Shown: positions 6,092 to 12,797 of the stretch, piece by piece
Position numbering within the stretch: the first letter of the stretch is position 1
How the letters are laid out: each line of letters begins with the position of its first letter
NCBI GenBank assembly: GCA_037134755.1
Contig: JBAXLO010000115.1
Location: 1-13,865, forward strand
Direction: 5' to 3'
Origin: JBAXLO01 sp037134755
GTDB lineage: Bacteria > Bacteroidota > Bacteroidia > Bacteroidales > JACABE01
Length of the DNA: 13,865 nt
Translations under genes and position numbers: made by a program
The notes under the pieces: model-generated
Told to the model about the DNA's origin: nothing
The model's database searches: none
The model's input: only the letters and a program-made list of their open reading frames with translations

Positions 6092-8887
6092 TTAGTATTT
6101 TCCTGTAATTAATGAATAGATGATAAGTATAACCAGTATTATCCCTGTAAACAAGAAAATATAACCAAAGAATTTTACTATTTTCATCCACGAGCTTGTG
6201 AATTCTTTTTTCACAATTCTATCTTCTAAAGTACCTGCTGCTTCTAATTCTTCCCATTCTTTAGGTCTATCAACTTTATATTCTTCAGCTTCCACATGAC
6301 CTGTAAAGATAACAGTATCCATTGGAAATGCTTCAGGACGTAAATGAGTATTGAAGAAGTGAATAGTGAATATAAATACCACTGCTAATAATGCTTCGTC
6401 ACTATGTATAATTTGTGAAACATTAATGATCCAACCAGGGAATATTCTTGTAAATGTTTCAGGGAACCATAATATTAAACCAGAGAAGCCAATAACTGCA
6501 ACTCCCCAGAATACTGCCATGTAATCGAACTTTTCCCAATAAGTCCATCTGCCATATTGTGGACGTTTGCCTAAACCTAAGAACCATTTAACTGTTGCTA
6601 TAAAATCTTTTACATCTTGCTTGTTAAACATAAGTGAATTTGGACCAAAGATGAAAGATTTAAAGCTAACCTTCTTTTCTTTCTTTAATTTTAATAATGA
6701 GAAAATATGGAAGAAGAAATAACCAAAAGTGATCATTGCAGCAAAACGATGGATGTTACCAGCTACTTGAACTCCTCCTATTAACTTAGCTAAATTATTT
6801 GCCCAAACCATGTGTGCAAATTTCAACATCATTCCGGTTGTGGCAAGTAATAAGAAACTTAATATTACAAATATATGAGTTATTCTTTGACTCTTTGTAA
6901 ATCTTCTGAAATACTTAGCCTCCCCAACCACTTCTTTATGATGACGTTTCTTTTTAATAGCTTCCATTATTGAACGAGGAATCCATAGGATAGTATGTAA
7001 TCCGAAGAAACCAAATACTCCAAACAATAAGGATGTCATTCCCCAGAAGGTCCAGAATAGAACTTTATTAGCGTTATGAGTAGCATGAGTTAAGTATCCT
7101 GTAAATTCAACATTAGCATTCTTATGACATTTCTTACAAGTTTTAACGATATTCTTTTGTCCAACACTTGATTCAATGTTCGAAAGATTTAAAATATGAT
7201 GTGCTCCATGACAATCAGAACATCTTGCCGCTCTTAAATCACCAAGAGTATAGGCTTTGCCATGATATGTTTCCATATAAGTTTCTGAAAGCTTTTTATG
7301 ACAAGTTCCACACTGTAGCGTAATTTCTGTTAAGAATTTATCCTTGTCAATCTCAGTTATTGTATGAGCAGTATGGCAATTAGCACAAGTGGGAAACTTT
7401 TTAGTTGCGGTGTTATTTAAAAATGAATGATCACTACTTATATAATCATTGTAAATGCTTTTATGACATTTACCGCAAGTTGCCGGAACATGTAATGGAT
7501 TAACTGTTGAATTAGTATCTGATTCCTTTAATATATTATGAGAGGTATGGCAATCGGTACAAACTGCACTGGCAAGTAAACCTTTTTCCATTAATCCTTT
7601 GCCATGTACACTTGATGAATAATCACTGAAAGCATCAATCTCTTTTAGGTGAGTATTGATAGTAGCTTTACCATTTTTGTTATGACATTTACCACAAAGT
7701 TGAGGAATATTAGCTCTACTTGTTACCGAAGTTTCATCATATCTACTCTTTATTTTATGTGTCCCATGACAATCGGTGCAATAAGGAGCGTTTGACTTTT
7801 TATCTTTATTGAAGAAAGCTTGCCCATGACCACTATTCATATATAAATCAGAAACTGCTTTATGACAATTAGAGCAATCAACTTTCTTAACAGTTATACA
7901 TGGACGAACAGTTTTATCATTTGTAGTTATGTCAGAGTGACATTTATTACATGCAAAGTTTTTGTGTGCAGAAGTAATAAAATCATCTTTATTTATTTTT
8001 AGAGAAACTTTCTTATTATTAACTGTTTTAAATGCTTTGTCATTTTCATGGCATTTTAAACAAATCTGATTGGAAATAACAGATTCTGTTTTTTGAGATT
8101 TAATAATATGTGGAGAATGACAATCATTACAAGCTGGAACAATACCGGTTTTTTTCTCCCATAATTCTCTCTTTATAATTTTTTTATGTACATGCTCTAT
8201 ATTTGCATGACATTTCATACAAGTACTGGCAATCTTTGCACTTGATGTGGAAGCTTGCGAATTTGTATGAGGTAATATCAAATGATTACTATGACAATCA
8301 TTGCATGTTGCTGAAACGATTAGACCTTTTTCAAATAATGCTTTGCCGTGAATACTTTCGCTATAGTTAGAAAGTATATTTTGTCTATCTATATTATATA
8401 TACGCGCTACAGGAGCACCTTCTCTATGGCATCGACCACATAAAACGGGGATATTTGTTTTGTATGTTGGAGAATTTACGGCAGTATGTGATAAAACATT
8501 ATGCTTGCCATGACATTCTTTACAATCTGGGGCATAAGGTGCATTAAATTTTGCAGCTTGTCCATGAATACTTATTCCAAATTGGTATTCTGCATTTTTA
8601 TGACAACTACCACAGTTTACTTCTTTTAAATTATCAGGATGAGGAAAATCTTTTACATCAGCATCAGGATGGCAGGATGCACATCTTACACTTTTATGTA
8701 CGGAATTATTTAAAATACTTTTATCTACAAATAAGGAAATTGTTTTCCCTTTTTTAGATACAGTTAAGGATTTGTCGCTATGACATGCTAAACAATCATC
8801 ATTTGATATTTGTGAAAATGAATTGTTTGCTACGAAAAGAAAAATTGCAATTAAATAGATAGGTAAAGTCTTAATAAGATTATTCAT
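6092..8887 (-). CDS. 19-heme cytochrome c fused to cytochrome b domain (CbcL-like)
   Basis: 931 aa. Probable inner-membrane quinone oxidoreductase with a very long periplasmic heme chain. The signal peptide ends near NNSFSQ (residue 26). Nineteen CxxCH sites begin at residues 32, 69, 92, 122, 150, 195, 223, 253, 276, 313, 338, 370, 398, 443, 471, 501, 526, 556 and 584. Membrane segments lie at ~608-635, 669-689, 710-732, 787-808 and 826-846, plus an extra C-terminal one at ~903-927 that the 16-heme paralogue lacks. Candidate b-heme ligands are His 671, 713, 727, 828 and 843. The heme region has an internal duplication (separate entry). Domain order matches CbcL of Geobacter, known there as a quinol oxidase for extracellular electron transfer; that role here is inference. 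The gene follows the monoheme cytochrome gene by 121 nt and is bracketed by hairpin terminators. Confidence 0.9.
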   Translation of the reverse strand: MNNLIKTLPIYLIAIFLFVANNSFSQISNDDCLACHSDKSLTVSKKGKTISLFVDKSILNNSVHKSVRCASCHPDADVKDFPHPDNLKEVNCGSCHKNAEYQFGISIHGQAAKFNAPYAPDCKECHGKHNVLSHTAVNSPTYKTNIPVLCGRCHREGAPVARIYNIDRQNILSNYSESIHGKALFEKGLIVSATCNDCHSNHLILPHTNSQASTSSAKIASTCMKCHANIEHVHKKIIKRELWEKKTGIVPACNDCHSPHIIKSQKTESVISNQICLKCHENDKAFKTVNNKKVSLKINKDDFITSAHKNFACNKCHSDITTNDKTVRPCITVKKVDCSNCHKAVSDLYMNSGHGQAFFNKDKKSNAPYCTDCHGTHKIKSRYDETSVTSRANIPQLCGKCHNKNGKATINTHLKEIDAFSDYSSSVHGKGLMEKGLLASAVCTDCHTSHNILKESDTNSTVNPLHVPATCGKCHKSIYNDYISSDHSFLNNTATKKFPTCANCHTAHTITEIDKDKFLTEITLQCGTCHKKLSETYMETYHGKAYTLGDLRAARCSDCHGAHHILNLSNIESSVGQKNIVKTCKKCHKNANVEFTGYLTHATHNANKVLFWTFWGMTSLLFGVFGFFGLHTILWIPRSIMEAIKKKRHHKEVVGEAKYFRRFTKSQRITHIFVILSFLLLATTGMMLKFAHMVWANNLAKLIGGVQVAGNIHRFAAMITFGYFFFHIFSLLKLKKEKKVSFKSFIFGPNSLMFNKQDVKDFIATVKWFLGLGKRPQYGRWTYWEKFDYMAVFWGVAVIGFSGLILWFPETFTRIFPGWIINVSQIIHSDEALLAVVFIFTIHFFNTHLRPEAFPMDTVIFTGHVEAEEYKVDRPKEWEELEAAGTLEDRIVKKEFTSSWMKIVKFFGYIFLFTGIILVILIIYSLITGKY
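7124..8683 (-). repeat. Internal heme-module duplication in the 19-heme gene
   Basis: Hemes 2-7 (residues 69-227, nt 8207-8683) and hemes 10-15 (residues 313-475, nt 7463-7951) have matching spacing: 23, 30, 28, 45, 28 against 25, 32, 28, 45, 28 residues. They also share CHGxH, IPxLCGxCH, SIHGK/SVHGK with EKGL, and CxDCHxxH. Hemes 16-19 (residues 501-588, nt 7124-7387) repeat the first four spacings as 25, 30 and 28. The array therefore grew by duplication of a six-heme block, with a partial third copy. The paralogue at 3576-5966 shows related steps of 30, 28 and 43. Confidence 0.8.
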
Positions 8888-8947
8888 GATTTGTTTTAAT
8901 TTTGACTTATCAACTTTATATATATAGATTTTTAGGTTTAAAAATAA

Positions 8948-8993
8948 AATAATCTCATTTATTAAGAGAAAATCTAATAAATGAGATTATTTG
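8948..8993 (-). terminator. 17-bp hairpin after the monoheme cytochrome gene
   Basis: Arms 8948-8964 and 8977-8993 are exact reverse complements over 17 nt (AATCTCATT core) with a 12-nt loop. The hairpin begins 15 nt beyond the stop at 9009. On the minus strand it is followed by a T-rich stretch (TTATTTTT). The long AT-rich stem could act in either direction. No clear -7 box follows before the start of the 19-heme gene. Confidence 0.75.
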
Positions 8994-9008
8994 ATTATTT
9001 GTAAAAAC

Positions 9009-9389
9009 TTATAGTGTTTTTAGATAGTTAACTAAATTCCACTTTGCATTATCTTCTTTGATTTTAGTTTTGTAAGAAGGCATTTTTCCCATACCTTTGT
9101 TTATTTCAAAAAAGATAGCTCCGTCAGTTTTAGCTTTAAATTCTTTTGATGTGAAATTAGAAGGTGCACCTGCTTTGCTATCACCTTTTTCGCCATGACA
9201 CATTTTGCATGTCTTAGTGTATTCAGCTTTACCTGCTGCTATAGAAGCTGCATCAGCTTTTACAGGATTTTTGATAGCTTTGTCGGTTGCTGGAACATCC
9301 CAACCTCTGTTTACAAAAGAAAATAAACATAATACGATGGCAAACATTGAAATTGAAGCCACGATTGCTTTGAAATTTGATTTAATCAT
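9009..9389 (-). CDS. Small monoheme class I cytochrome c
   Basis: 126 aa. Probable periplasmic electron carrier, either soluble or held by an uncleaved N-terminal anchor. A hydrophobic segment at residues ~8-26 exports it. CKMCH (61-65) binds one c-type heme through its cysteines, with His65 as axial ligand. The KGMGKMPSY stretch (98-106) supplies the usual distal Met, most likely Met103. The final helix (KWNLVNYLKTL) is typical of cytochrome c domains. Cys21 in the hydrophobic stretch is not in a convincing lipobox (IVLC). The gene lies 52 nt after the beta-barrel gene and 121 nt before the 19-heme gene, which suggests it shuttles electrons between the large membrane cytochromes and other partners. 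That role is inferred from context. Confidence 0.9.
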   Translation of the reverse strand: MIKSNFKAIVASISMFAIVLCLFSFVNRGWDVPATDKAIKNPVKADAASIAAGKAEYTKTCKMCHGEKGDSKAGAPSNFTSKEFKAKTDGAIFFEINKGMGKMPSYKTKIKEDNAKWNLVNYLKTL

Positions 9390-9441
9390 TTTTGTTGAAA
9401 TTTAAATTATTTAATTTATTTGTGTTTGAATGAATTTTCTA

Positions 9442-10383
9442 TTAATAGAACACTCTTGTTATATTGAACCCTAACATTAAACCTTTACTGTTGAAACTAT
9501 TTTGGTTGTACACCATGTTTCTTTGGTAAGTAATAGATTCAGCTGTTGAGATAAATATTTGAAATGAATGTGCTGCTGTAGCATTTTCCAAACCTATTGA
9601 AAAATTTGGCTTAGCTTCTGGATAAGCATCAGTTGGTTGTTTGTAAAGTTTTGAAAAGTTCTTATCATATTCACCTACTAAAGCAATAGTAGCAGTGATG
9701 TTTAGTTTAGCTAAAACTGATAAACCAAATTGATCGTTTCTTCTAATACGTTCAGCAATTGTTGTGTTTCCCCATGGAACTAATTCTTGATCTACTATAT
9801 TTAAATGAGCATAAGTTGCTGCTGCTTGTAAGCTAAACTTTTCGCAAAATTTTCTTGAAATCATTAATTCATTAAAGAATGAAAAACGATGTGTGTATTT
9901 ATAATTAGTATAGTCAAATGCTGTAGCTGTAGGGCGTGCATCTAAATATGTTGCACCAAAAAACACAACAGATACTGGTTTTTTATTGTTAGTAGATTGT
10001 TCAAAAATACTTACTTTGTAATTCAAATCTTGTTGGTTATTTGATTTGGTAGTACCTAATCCAATTTGAAATTTATCAGTAACTCCATAGTTTATACCGA
10101 TTCTGATGTTAGATGGAGAATAAATTCCATATAATGCATCTATTTTATCACTTAGTTTTCCGAATCTGTGGTTAATAACAAATTCAAAAGTTTTTTTAGG
10201 TAACATTACAGTTGTTTGATTTTCCAAAAACACGCCACTATTAAAAACACCTGTAACAGGTTTTGTTTCTTCTGGTTTTGCTGCATCTTGAGCTTTTGTT
10301 AAACTAGCTACAAAAAGAACAAAAAACACAACTGTTGCTATGCGAATCATATTCACATTAACTATTTTTTTTATTGTTGTCAT
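9442..10383 (-). CDS. Outer-membrane beta-barrel protein, DUF5777-like
   Basis: 313 aa. A hydrophobic signal peptide lies at residues ~12-31 (ends TKAQ). The ATG at 10383 adds 11 residues before it, so a start at Met12 (10350) is also possible. After a short acidic linker come alternating strands with aromatic ends, and the protein finishes in an aromatic-rich strand ending VFY, as outer-membrane barrels do. The motif LPKKTFEFVINHRFG (61-75), followed by an IYSPSNIRIGINYGVTDKFQ-like stretch, matches what I recall of the Bacteroidota DUF5777 barrel family. At ~280 mature residues it could form roughly 12-14 strands, far smaller than MtrB-type barrels. It lies 33 nt downstream of the lipoprotein cytochrome gene and is probably co-transcribed with it. 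Substrate and function are unknown. Confidence 0.75.
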   Translation of the reverse strand: MTTIKKIVNVNMIRIATVVFFVLFVASLTKAQDAAKPEETKPVTGVFNSGVFLENQTTVMLPKKTFEFVINHRFGKLSDKIDALYGIYSPSNIRIGINYGVTDKFQIGLGTTKSNNQQDLNYKVSIFEQSTNNKKPVSVVFFGATYLDARPTATAFDYTNYKYTHRFSFFNELMISRKFCEKFSLQAAATYAHLNIVDQELVPWGNTTIAERIRRNDQFGLSVLAKLNITATIALVGEYDKNFSKLYKQPTDAYPEAKPNFSIGLENATAAHSFQIFISTAESITYQRNMVYNQNSFNSKGLMLGFNITRVFY

Positions 10384-10416
10384 ACTCTTAATTTTTAAAT
10401 GATTTATAATTCAATA

Positions 10417-10797
10417 TTAATTAGCTAATGCACCAAGATCAATCCAGCTTTTTATATTTCCAACTTCAACTGCTGAAAGTGATAACCCACTGTGTGTAGC
10501 TCCGTTTGCAAATTTTGAATACAATTTGCTAGATGCTGAATTGCTTGCAACAACTGCGCCTACAGTTATTAAATTTGTTCTTACAGTAGATGCAGTAGCA
10601 GCTAGTGTAAGTCCGGCAGATGGTGAAGAAGCACCATGACATGCTGTGCAACCATGATTTGCAAAAATTGGATATACATCTGTTGAAAATTTAACGGATG
10701 TATTTACTGGAACAATTGTTGGTTCTATAACGTCTTTTGTGCAGCTTTGAAACATCACAAATACGAAACCAATTAAAAATAAAATTCTGATTTTCAT
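10417..10797 (-). CDS. Monoheme cytochrome c lipoprotein
   Basis: 126 aa. Signal peptide with lipobox FQSC, so Cys19 should be lipidated and the protein anchored to a membrane, most likely the outer one. TDVYPIFANHGCTACHG (39-55) is typical of short cytochrome c domains, in which CTACH (50-54) binds the heme. Near the end, IKSWIDLGAL is the usual last helix of this type. Oddly, the mature protein contains no methionine, so the common His/Met ligation is impossible; His102 in GATHSGLSL sits where a distal ligand is expected. It is the first gene of the probable operon with the beta-barrel and small cytochrome genes. An electron-relay role at the outer membrane is inferred, and whether it faces the periplasm or the cell surface cannot be told. 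Confidence 0.85.
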   Translation of the reverse strand: MKIRILFLIGFVFVMFQSCTKDVIEPTIVPVNTSVKFSTDVYPIFANHGCTACHGASSPSAGLTLAATASTVRTNLITVGAVVASNSASSKLYSKFANGATHSGLSLSAVEVGNIKSWIDLGALAN

Positions 10798-10901
10798 TTC
10801 TTTTTTTTTAATTTAACTTATTTATTAATTAATTATAGCTTTGTCAAGTTTTGTCCTTTTTGAGTTTTTATAAACAAACTTATTTAGGCAGCTTGACAGT
10901 A

Positions 10902-10909
10902 CAAAATTA
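10902..10909 (-). promoter_or_regulatory. Promoter -7 box for the lipoprotein cytochrome operon
   Basis: On the minus strand this reads TAATTTTG, a full match to TAnnTTTG. It would start transcription near 10896, giving a leader of ~100 nt before the ATG at 10797. No good -33 TTG is seen, which would fit activator-dependent transcription or a chance match. Confidence 0.45.
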
Positions 10910-11036
10910 GTTAAAAAAATAACATAAAAAGTATCGTAGTACTTGTATATATATTTAACACGTATTTGCTAATACCTCAAAGTTTATAGTATCAATATAA
11001 TAACCTGTCGTTATGAAACAAGAATCAATGAAATAT

Positions 11037-11077
11037 TGACATATGTCAGTATAGTTTTCGGTAAAACAAGTGTTTTA
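11037..11077. promoter_or_regulatory. Paired palindromes, candidate operators
   Basis: TGACATATGTCA (11037-11048) is a perfect 12-nt palindrome, and with flanks it reads TTGAC-N4-GTCAG, close to the Crp/Fnr half-site pattern. Fourteen nt further, TAAAACA (11062-11068) and TGTTTTA (11071-11077) form a second exact palindrome. They lie 35-75 nt past the end of the membrane protein gene and ~130 nt upstream of the -7 box at 10902-10909. An alternative is that the second is a weak terminator for the 11112-11534 gene, though its loop of 2 nt is too short. Confidence 0.35.
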
Positions 11078-11111
11078 TTTGATGTCAATTTCATAGTATT
11101 ATTTATTAAAT

Positions 11112-11534
11112 TTAAATATTTGCTAAAATAATAGCTAATATTATTATAAACATTGCAATTAAAGAACCTTGCCAGGGTGTCTTAGATTTAGTTTGTTTAG
11201 ATAAATAAAAATTGATCAAAAATAATCCTAAACAATAGATTAAAGATATGATAGGTATAGCATATCTTAAAAAACAATCATTACTATTATTATATAGTAT
11301 AGGAAAAATTATTAATAGTAATCCTATTATTAAAAACCCAAGACCCGAAACTTTCATTAATGCTAATATTACATATTGAAGTGGTTTATCGTAACTATCT
11401 AAATTATTACCTGCTGCTTTAGCATGAAATGGCAATAACTTATTTAAAAATATGCTTTTATAAGCCATTACTAATGAAATTACACCAACAAAAGTGTAAA
11501 ATCCAGTTGATATAAAATTATATATTGTTTTCAT
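11112..11534 (-). CDS. Small four-helix membrane protein, unknown function
   Basis: 140 aa with four hydrophobic segments, at ~7-27, 52-78, 89-110 and 121-139. The loop after the first carries KLLPFHAKAAGN, and a basic loop (KQTKSKTP) precedes the last. No metal, heme or catalytic motif is visible and I do not recognise the family. A -7 box ends only 5 nt before the ATG, so transcription probably starts at or next to the ATG (leaderless), or else a later in-frame start such as Met23 is used. The gene lies upstream of the cytochrome block in the same orientation, but a 314-nt gap separates them, so a functional link is not supported. Confidence 0.65.
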   Translation of the reverse strand: MKTIYNFISTGFYTFVGVISLVMAYKSIFLNKLLPFHAKAAGNNLDSYDKPLQYVILALMKVSGLGFLIIGLLLIIFPILYNNSNDCFLRYAIPIISLIYCLGLFLINFYLSKQTKSKTPWQGSLIAMFIIILAIILANI

Positions 11535-11539
11535 GAGTG

Positions 11540-11547
11540 CAAATATA
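11540..11547 (-). promoter_or_regulatory. Promoter -7 box just before the membrane protein start
   Basis: On the minus strand TATATTTG is followed by CACTC and then the ATG at 11534. The consensus match is full. Start of transcription is expected 4-7 nt after the G, almost on the ATG. Confidence 0.55.
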
Positions 11548-11569
11548 GTTTTTTTTTATAAATAGGATA

Positions 11570-11643
11570 AAATAAAAAAAGAGGCTGTTTGGTAACAACC
11601 TCTTTCAAAACAAAAATTATGAAAAAAAGATACTCTTCTTTTT
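11570..11643 (-). ncRNA. Candidate short RNA or leader with terminator
   Basis: On the minus strand a -7 box (TATTTTTG, 11656-11649) is followed ~45 nt later by a terminator hairpin, with no credible gene between. This predicts a ~70-nt transcript starting near 11643. Within it GAAAAAG and CTTTTTTTC could form a second stem. It may be an independent small RNA, or an attenuated leader for the membrane protein gene at 11534. No known RNA family is recognised. Confidence 0.3.
11578..11605 (-). terminator. Minus-strand intrinsic terminator
   Basis: Read on the minus strand, AAAGAGGTTGTT pairs with AACAGCCTCTTT around the loop ACCA: 12 bp with one U-G wobble, then more T residues. On the plus strand the wobble becomes a C-A mismatch, so minus-strand use is favoured. 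It resembles the terminator at 3534-3565 (shared AGGCTG/CAACCT arms). Confidence 0.65.
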
Positions 11644-11648
11644 CAGTG

Positions 11649-11656
11649 CAAAAATA
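11649..11656 (-). promoter_or_regulatory. -7 box for the candidate short RNA
   Basis: Minus-strand TATTTTTG followed by CA matches TAnnTTTG. No clear TTG lies ~19 nt upstream, so support is partial. Confidence 0.35.
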
Positions 11657-11801
11657 CATAATTTAAATGAATCTTAAAATATATTTTAAAAAGTATATAA
11701 AATCAACAGTTAAAAACAACAAATTCATAAGAAAAAATTGCCTCTTTTACCAATAATAGCTATACGAAATACCATTATTCAATATATGTTAAATTATTTT
11801 C

Positions 11802-11831
11802 TTGTCACGTTTAATAAAATATGTATCTTTG
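11802..11831 (+). promoter_or_regulatory. Full Bacteroidota promoter
   Basis: TTG (11802-11804), a 19-nt spacer, and TATCTTTG (11824-11831) give both elements at the classic spacing. Transcription should start near 11837, leaving ~30 nt of leader before the ATG at 11868. This is the best promoter in the window. Confidence 0.75.
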
Positions 11832-11867
11832 CATCTATAAAATAGCTTATATTAAATTATAATTCAA

Positions 11868-12134
11868 ATGAAAACTCCGTTGATTGTTGGTAATTCATAC
11901 TCTTTAAAAGAAATTGAAGAAACTGGTTACATTAATACTAAAGTTACTTCTGTAAATTTAGTTTATAAAAAATTAAAAACTTTTATGACCTTTAGTATCC
12001 CAAAGCCAAATGAACCTAGAAAATATAAACTAGTTTCAATAAGTAATGTTTTATATTGCTTAACATCATTACCATATATAGGTGCAACAAATGATATAAT
12101 AGATGCTATAGACACAATAAATATATTTTCTTAA
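11868..12134 (+). CDS. 88-aa unknown protein
   Basis: I do not recognise this protein. It has no signal peptide or strong membrane segment; a mildly hydrophobic stretch near residues 56-75 (SISNVLYCLTSLPYIG) is too weak to call. The N-terminal half is rich in Lys and Ser/Thr. A well-formed promoter lies 37 nt upstream and the next gene starts 63 nt after the stop in the same direction with no terminator between, so it is probably the first gene of a two-gene unit. The clear promoter is the main reason to take such a short frame as real. Confidence 0.55.
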   Translation: MKTPLIVGNSYSLKEIEETGYINTKVTSVNLVYKKLKTFMTFSIPKPNEPRKYKLVSISNVLYCLTSLPYIGATNDIIDAIDTINIFS

Positions 12135-12197
12135 TATTATAAACTCATTTTAGCTATCTCTTCATTAAAAAATTAACAACTTAAAATATATAAAAGT

Positions 12198-12797
12198 ATG
12201 AAAACTTTGATCTTATTTCTTACATTATCTTTACTGGGATTATCATCATTTTGTCAGAATAAAGCAATTGCTAAATACCCATCTGACACCTTACCTTATA
12301 CTTATCTAGGTTTGGGTACAGGTATAAATAATTATGTGGGTATAATTGGTGTGGGTGCTGATGTTAGAGTATATCATGAGTTTTTTATTAGAATTGGAGC
12401 AGGGCTTGGTTCTTGGGGTGGTAAATTAACCGGAGGGATAAGGTACGAACGCAAATACACAAGTGGTTGGGGTTATGGCATTAGCTACTCTCAATGCTCG
12501 GGTTTGAATGATTATAAATATGATTTTGAAACGGTATCGAGTACATTATTAATTACTAAAAATGTCACCATGGATTTGTTAAAAGTTAGAACAATTAATC
12601 TGACTGCTTTCCATAATTGGGTATTTAAAAAGAAGAATAAATTTTATATTGAATTCGGTTATGCAATTCCATTAGATAAAGATGCTTACAAACTTCAGGA
12701 TCCAACAATAATTTTATCAGATAAATCAAAGTCATTATTAACTACACTTCAGCCGGGTGGGATTATTATTTCAACGGGATTTATGTTTGGATTGTAG
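12198..12797 (+). CDS. Predicted outer-membrane beta-barrel, unknown function
   Basis: 199 aa. Signal peptide MKTLILFLTLSLLGLSSFCQ (cleavage after SFCQ). The Cys19 context (SSFC) is not a good lipobox because Phe precedes it. The mature part is Gly- and Tyr-rich with alternating strands (YLGLGTGINNY, FFIRIGAGLGSWGG, GIRYERKY, WGYGISYSQ) and ends with GIIISTGFMFGL, consistent with a small 8-strand-type barrel. No family is recognised with confidence. Likely co-transcribed with the 88-aa gene; no functional link to the cytochromes is shown. Confidence 0.7.
   Translation: MKTLILFLTLSLLGLSSFCQNKAIAKYPSDTLPYTYLGLGTGINNYVGIIGVGADVRVYHEFFIRIGAGLGSWGGKLTGGIRYERKYTSGWGYGISYSQCSGLNDYKYDFETVSSTLLITKNVTMDLLKVRTINLTAFHNWVFKKKNKFYIEFGYAIPLDKDAYKLQDPTIILSDKSKSLLTTLQPGGIIISTGFMFGL

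Larger units (their letters stand above)
10798..11111. other. Regulatory intergenic region upstream of the cytochrome block
   Basis: A 314-nt gap with no gene. It holds a -7 box at 10902-10909 and two exact palindromes at 11037-11077 (separate entries). Weaker inverted repeats are ATAAC/GTTAT (11000-11014) and AAGTA/TACTT (10929-10944). The rest is AT-rich and featureless. Confidence 0.5.
11535..11867. other. Divergent intergenic region
   Basis: A 333-nt region between the minus-strand membrane protein gene and the plus-strand 88-aa gene. It contains promoter boxes for both genes, a minus-strand terminator-like hairpin with its own upstream -7 box, and otherwise AT-rich DNA with no gene. Confidence 0.5.

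Noticed and set aside
3576..8887. Nitrite reductase, hydroxylamine oxidoreductase or tetrathionate reductase type multiheme enzyme
   Set aside because: No CxxCK active-site heme or known catalytic motif was seen; all sites are plain CxxCH with a membrane cytochrome b domain.
9442..10797. Classic Mtr-type porin-cytochrome conduit
   Set aside because: The barrel is ~280 residues and the partner has one heme; Mtr conduits need a much larger barrel and a decaheme protein.
11619..11666. 15-aa leader-peptide-like frame on the plus strand
   Set aside because: The adjacent hairpin favours the minus strand by its U-G wobble, and the next plus gene has its own complete promoter.
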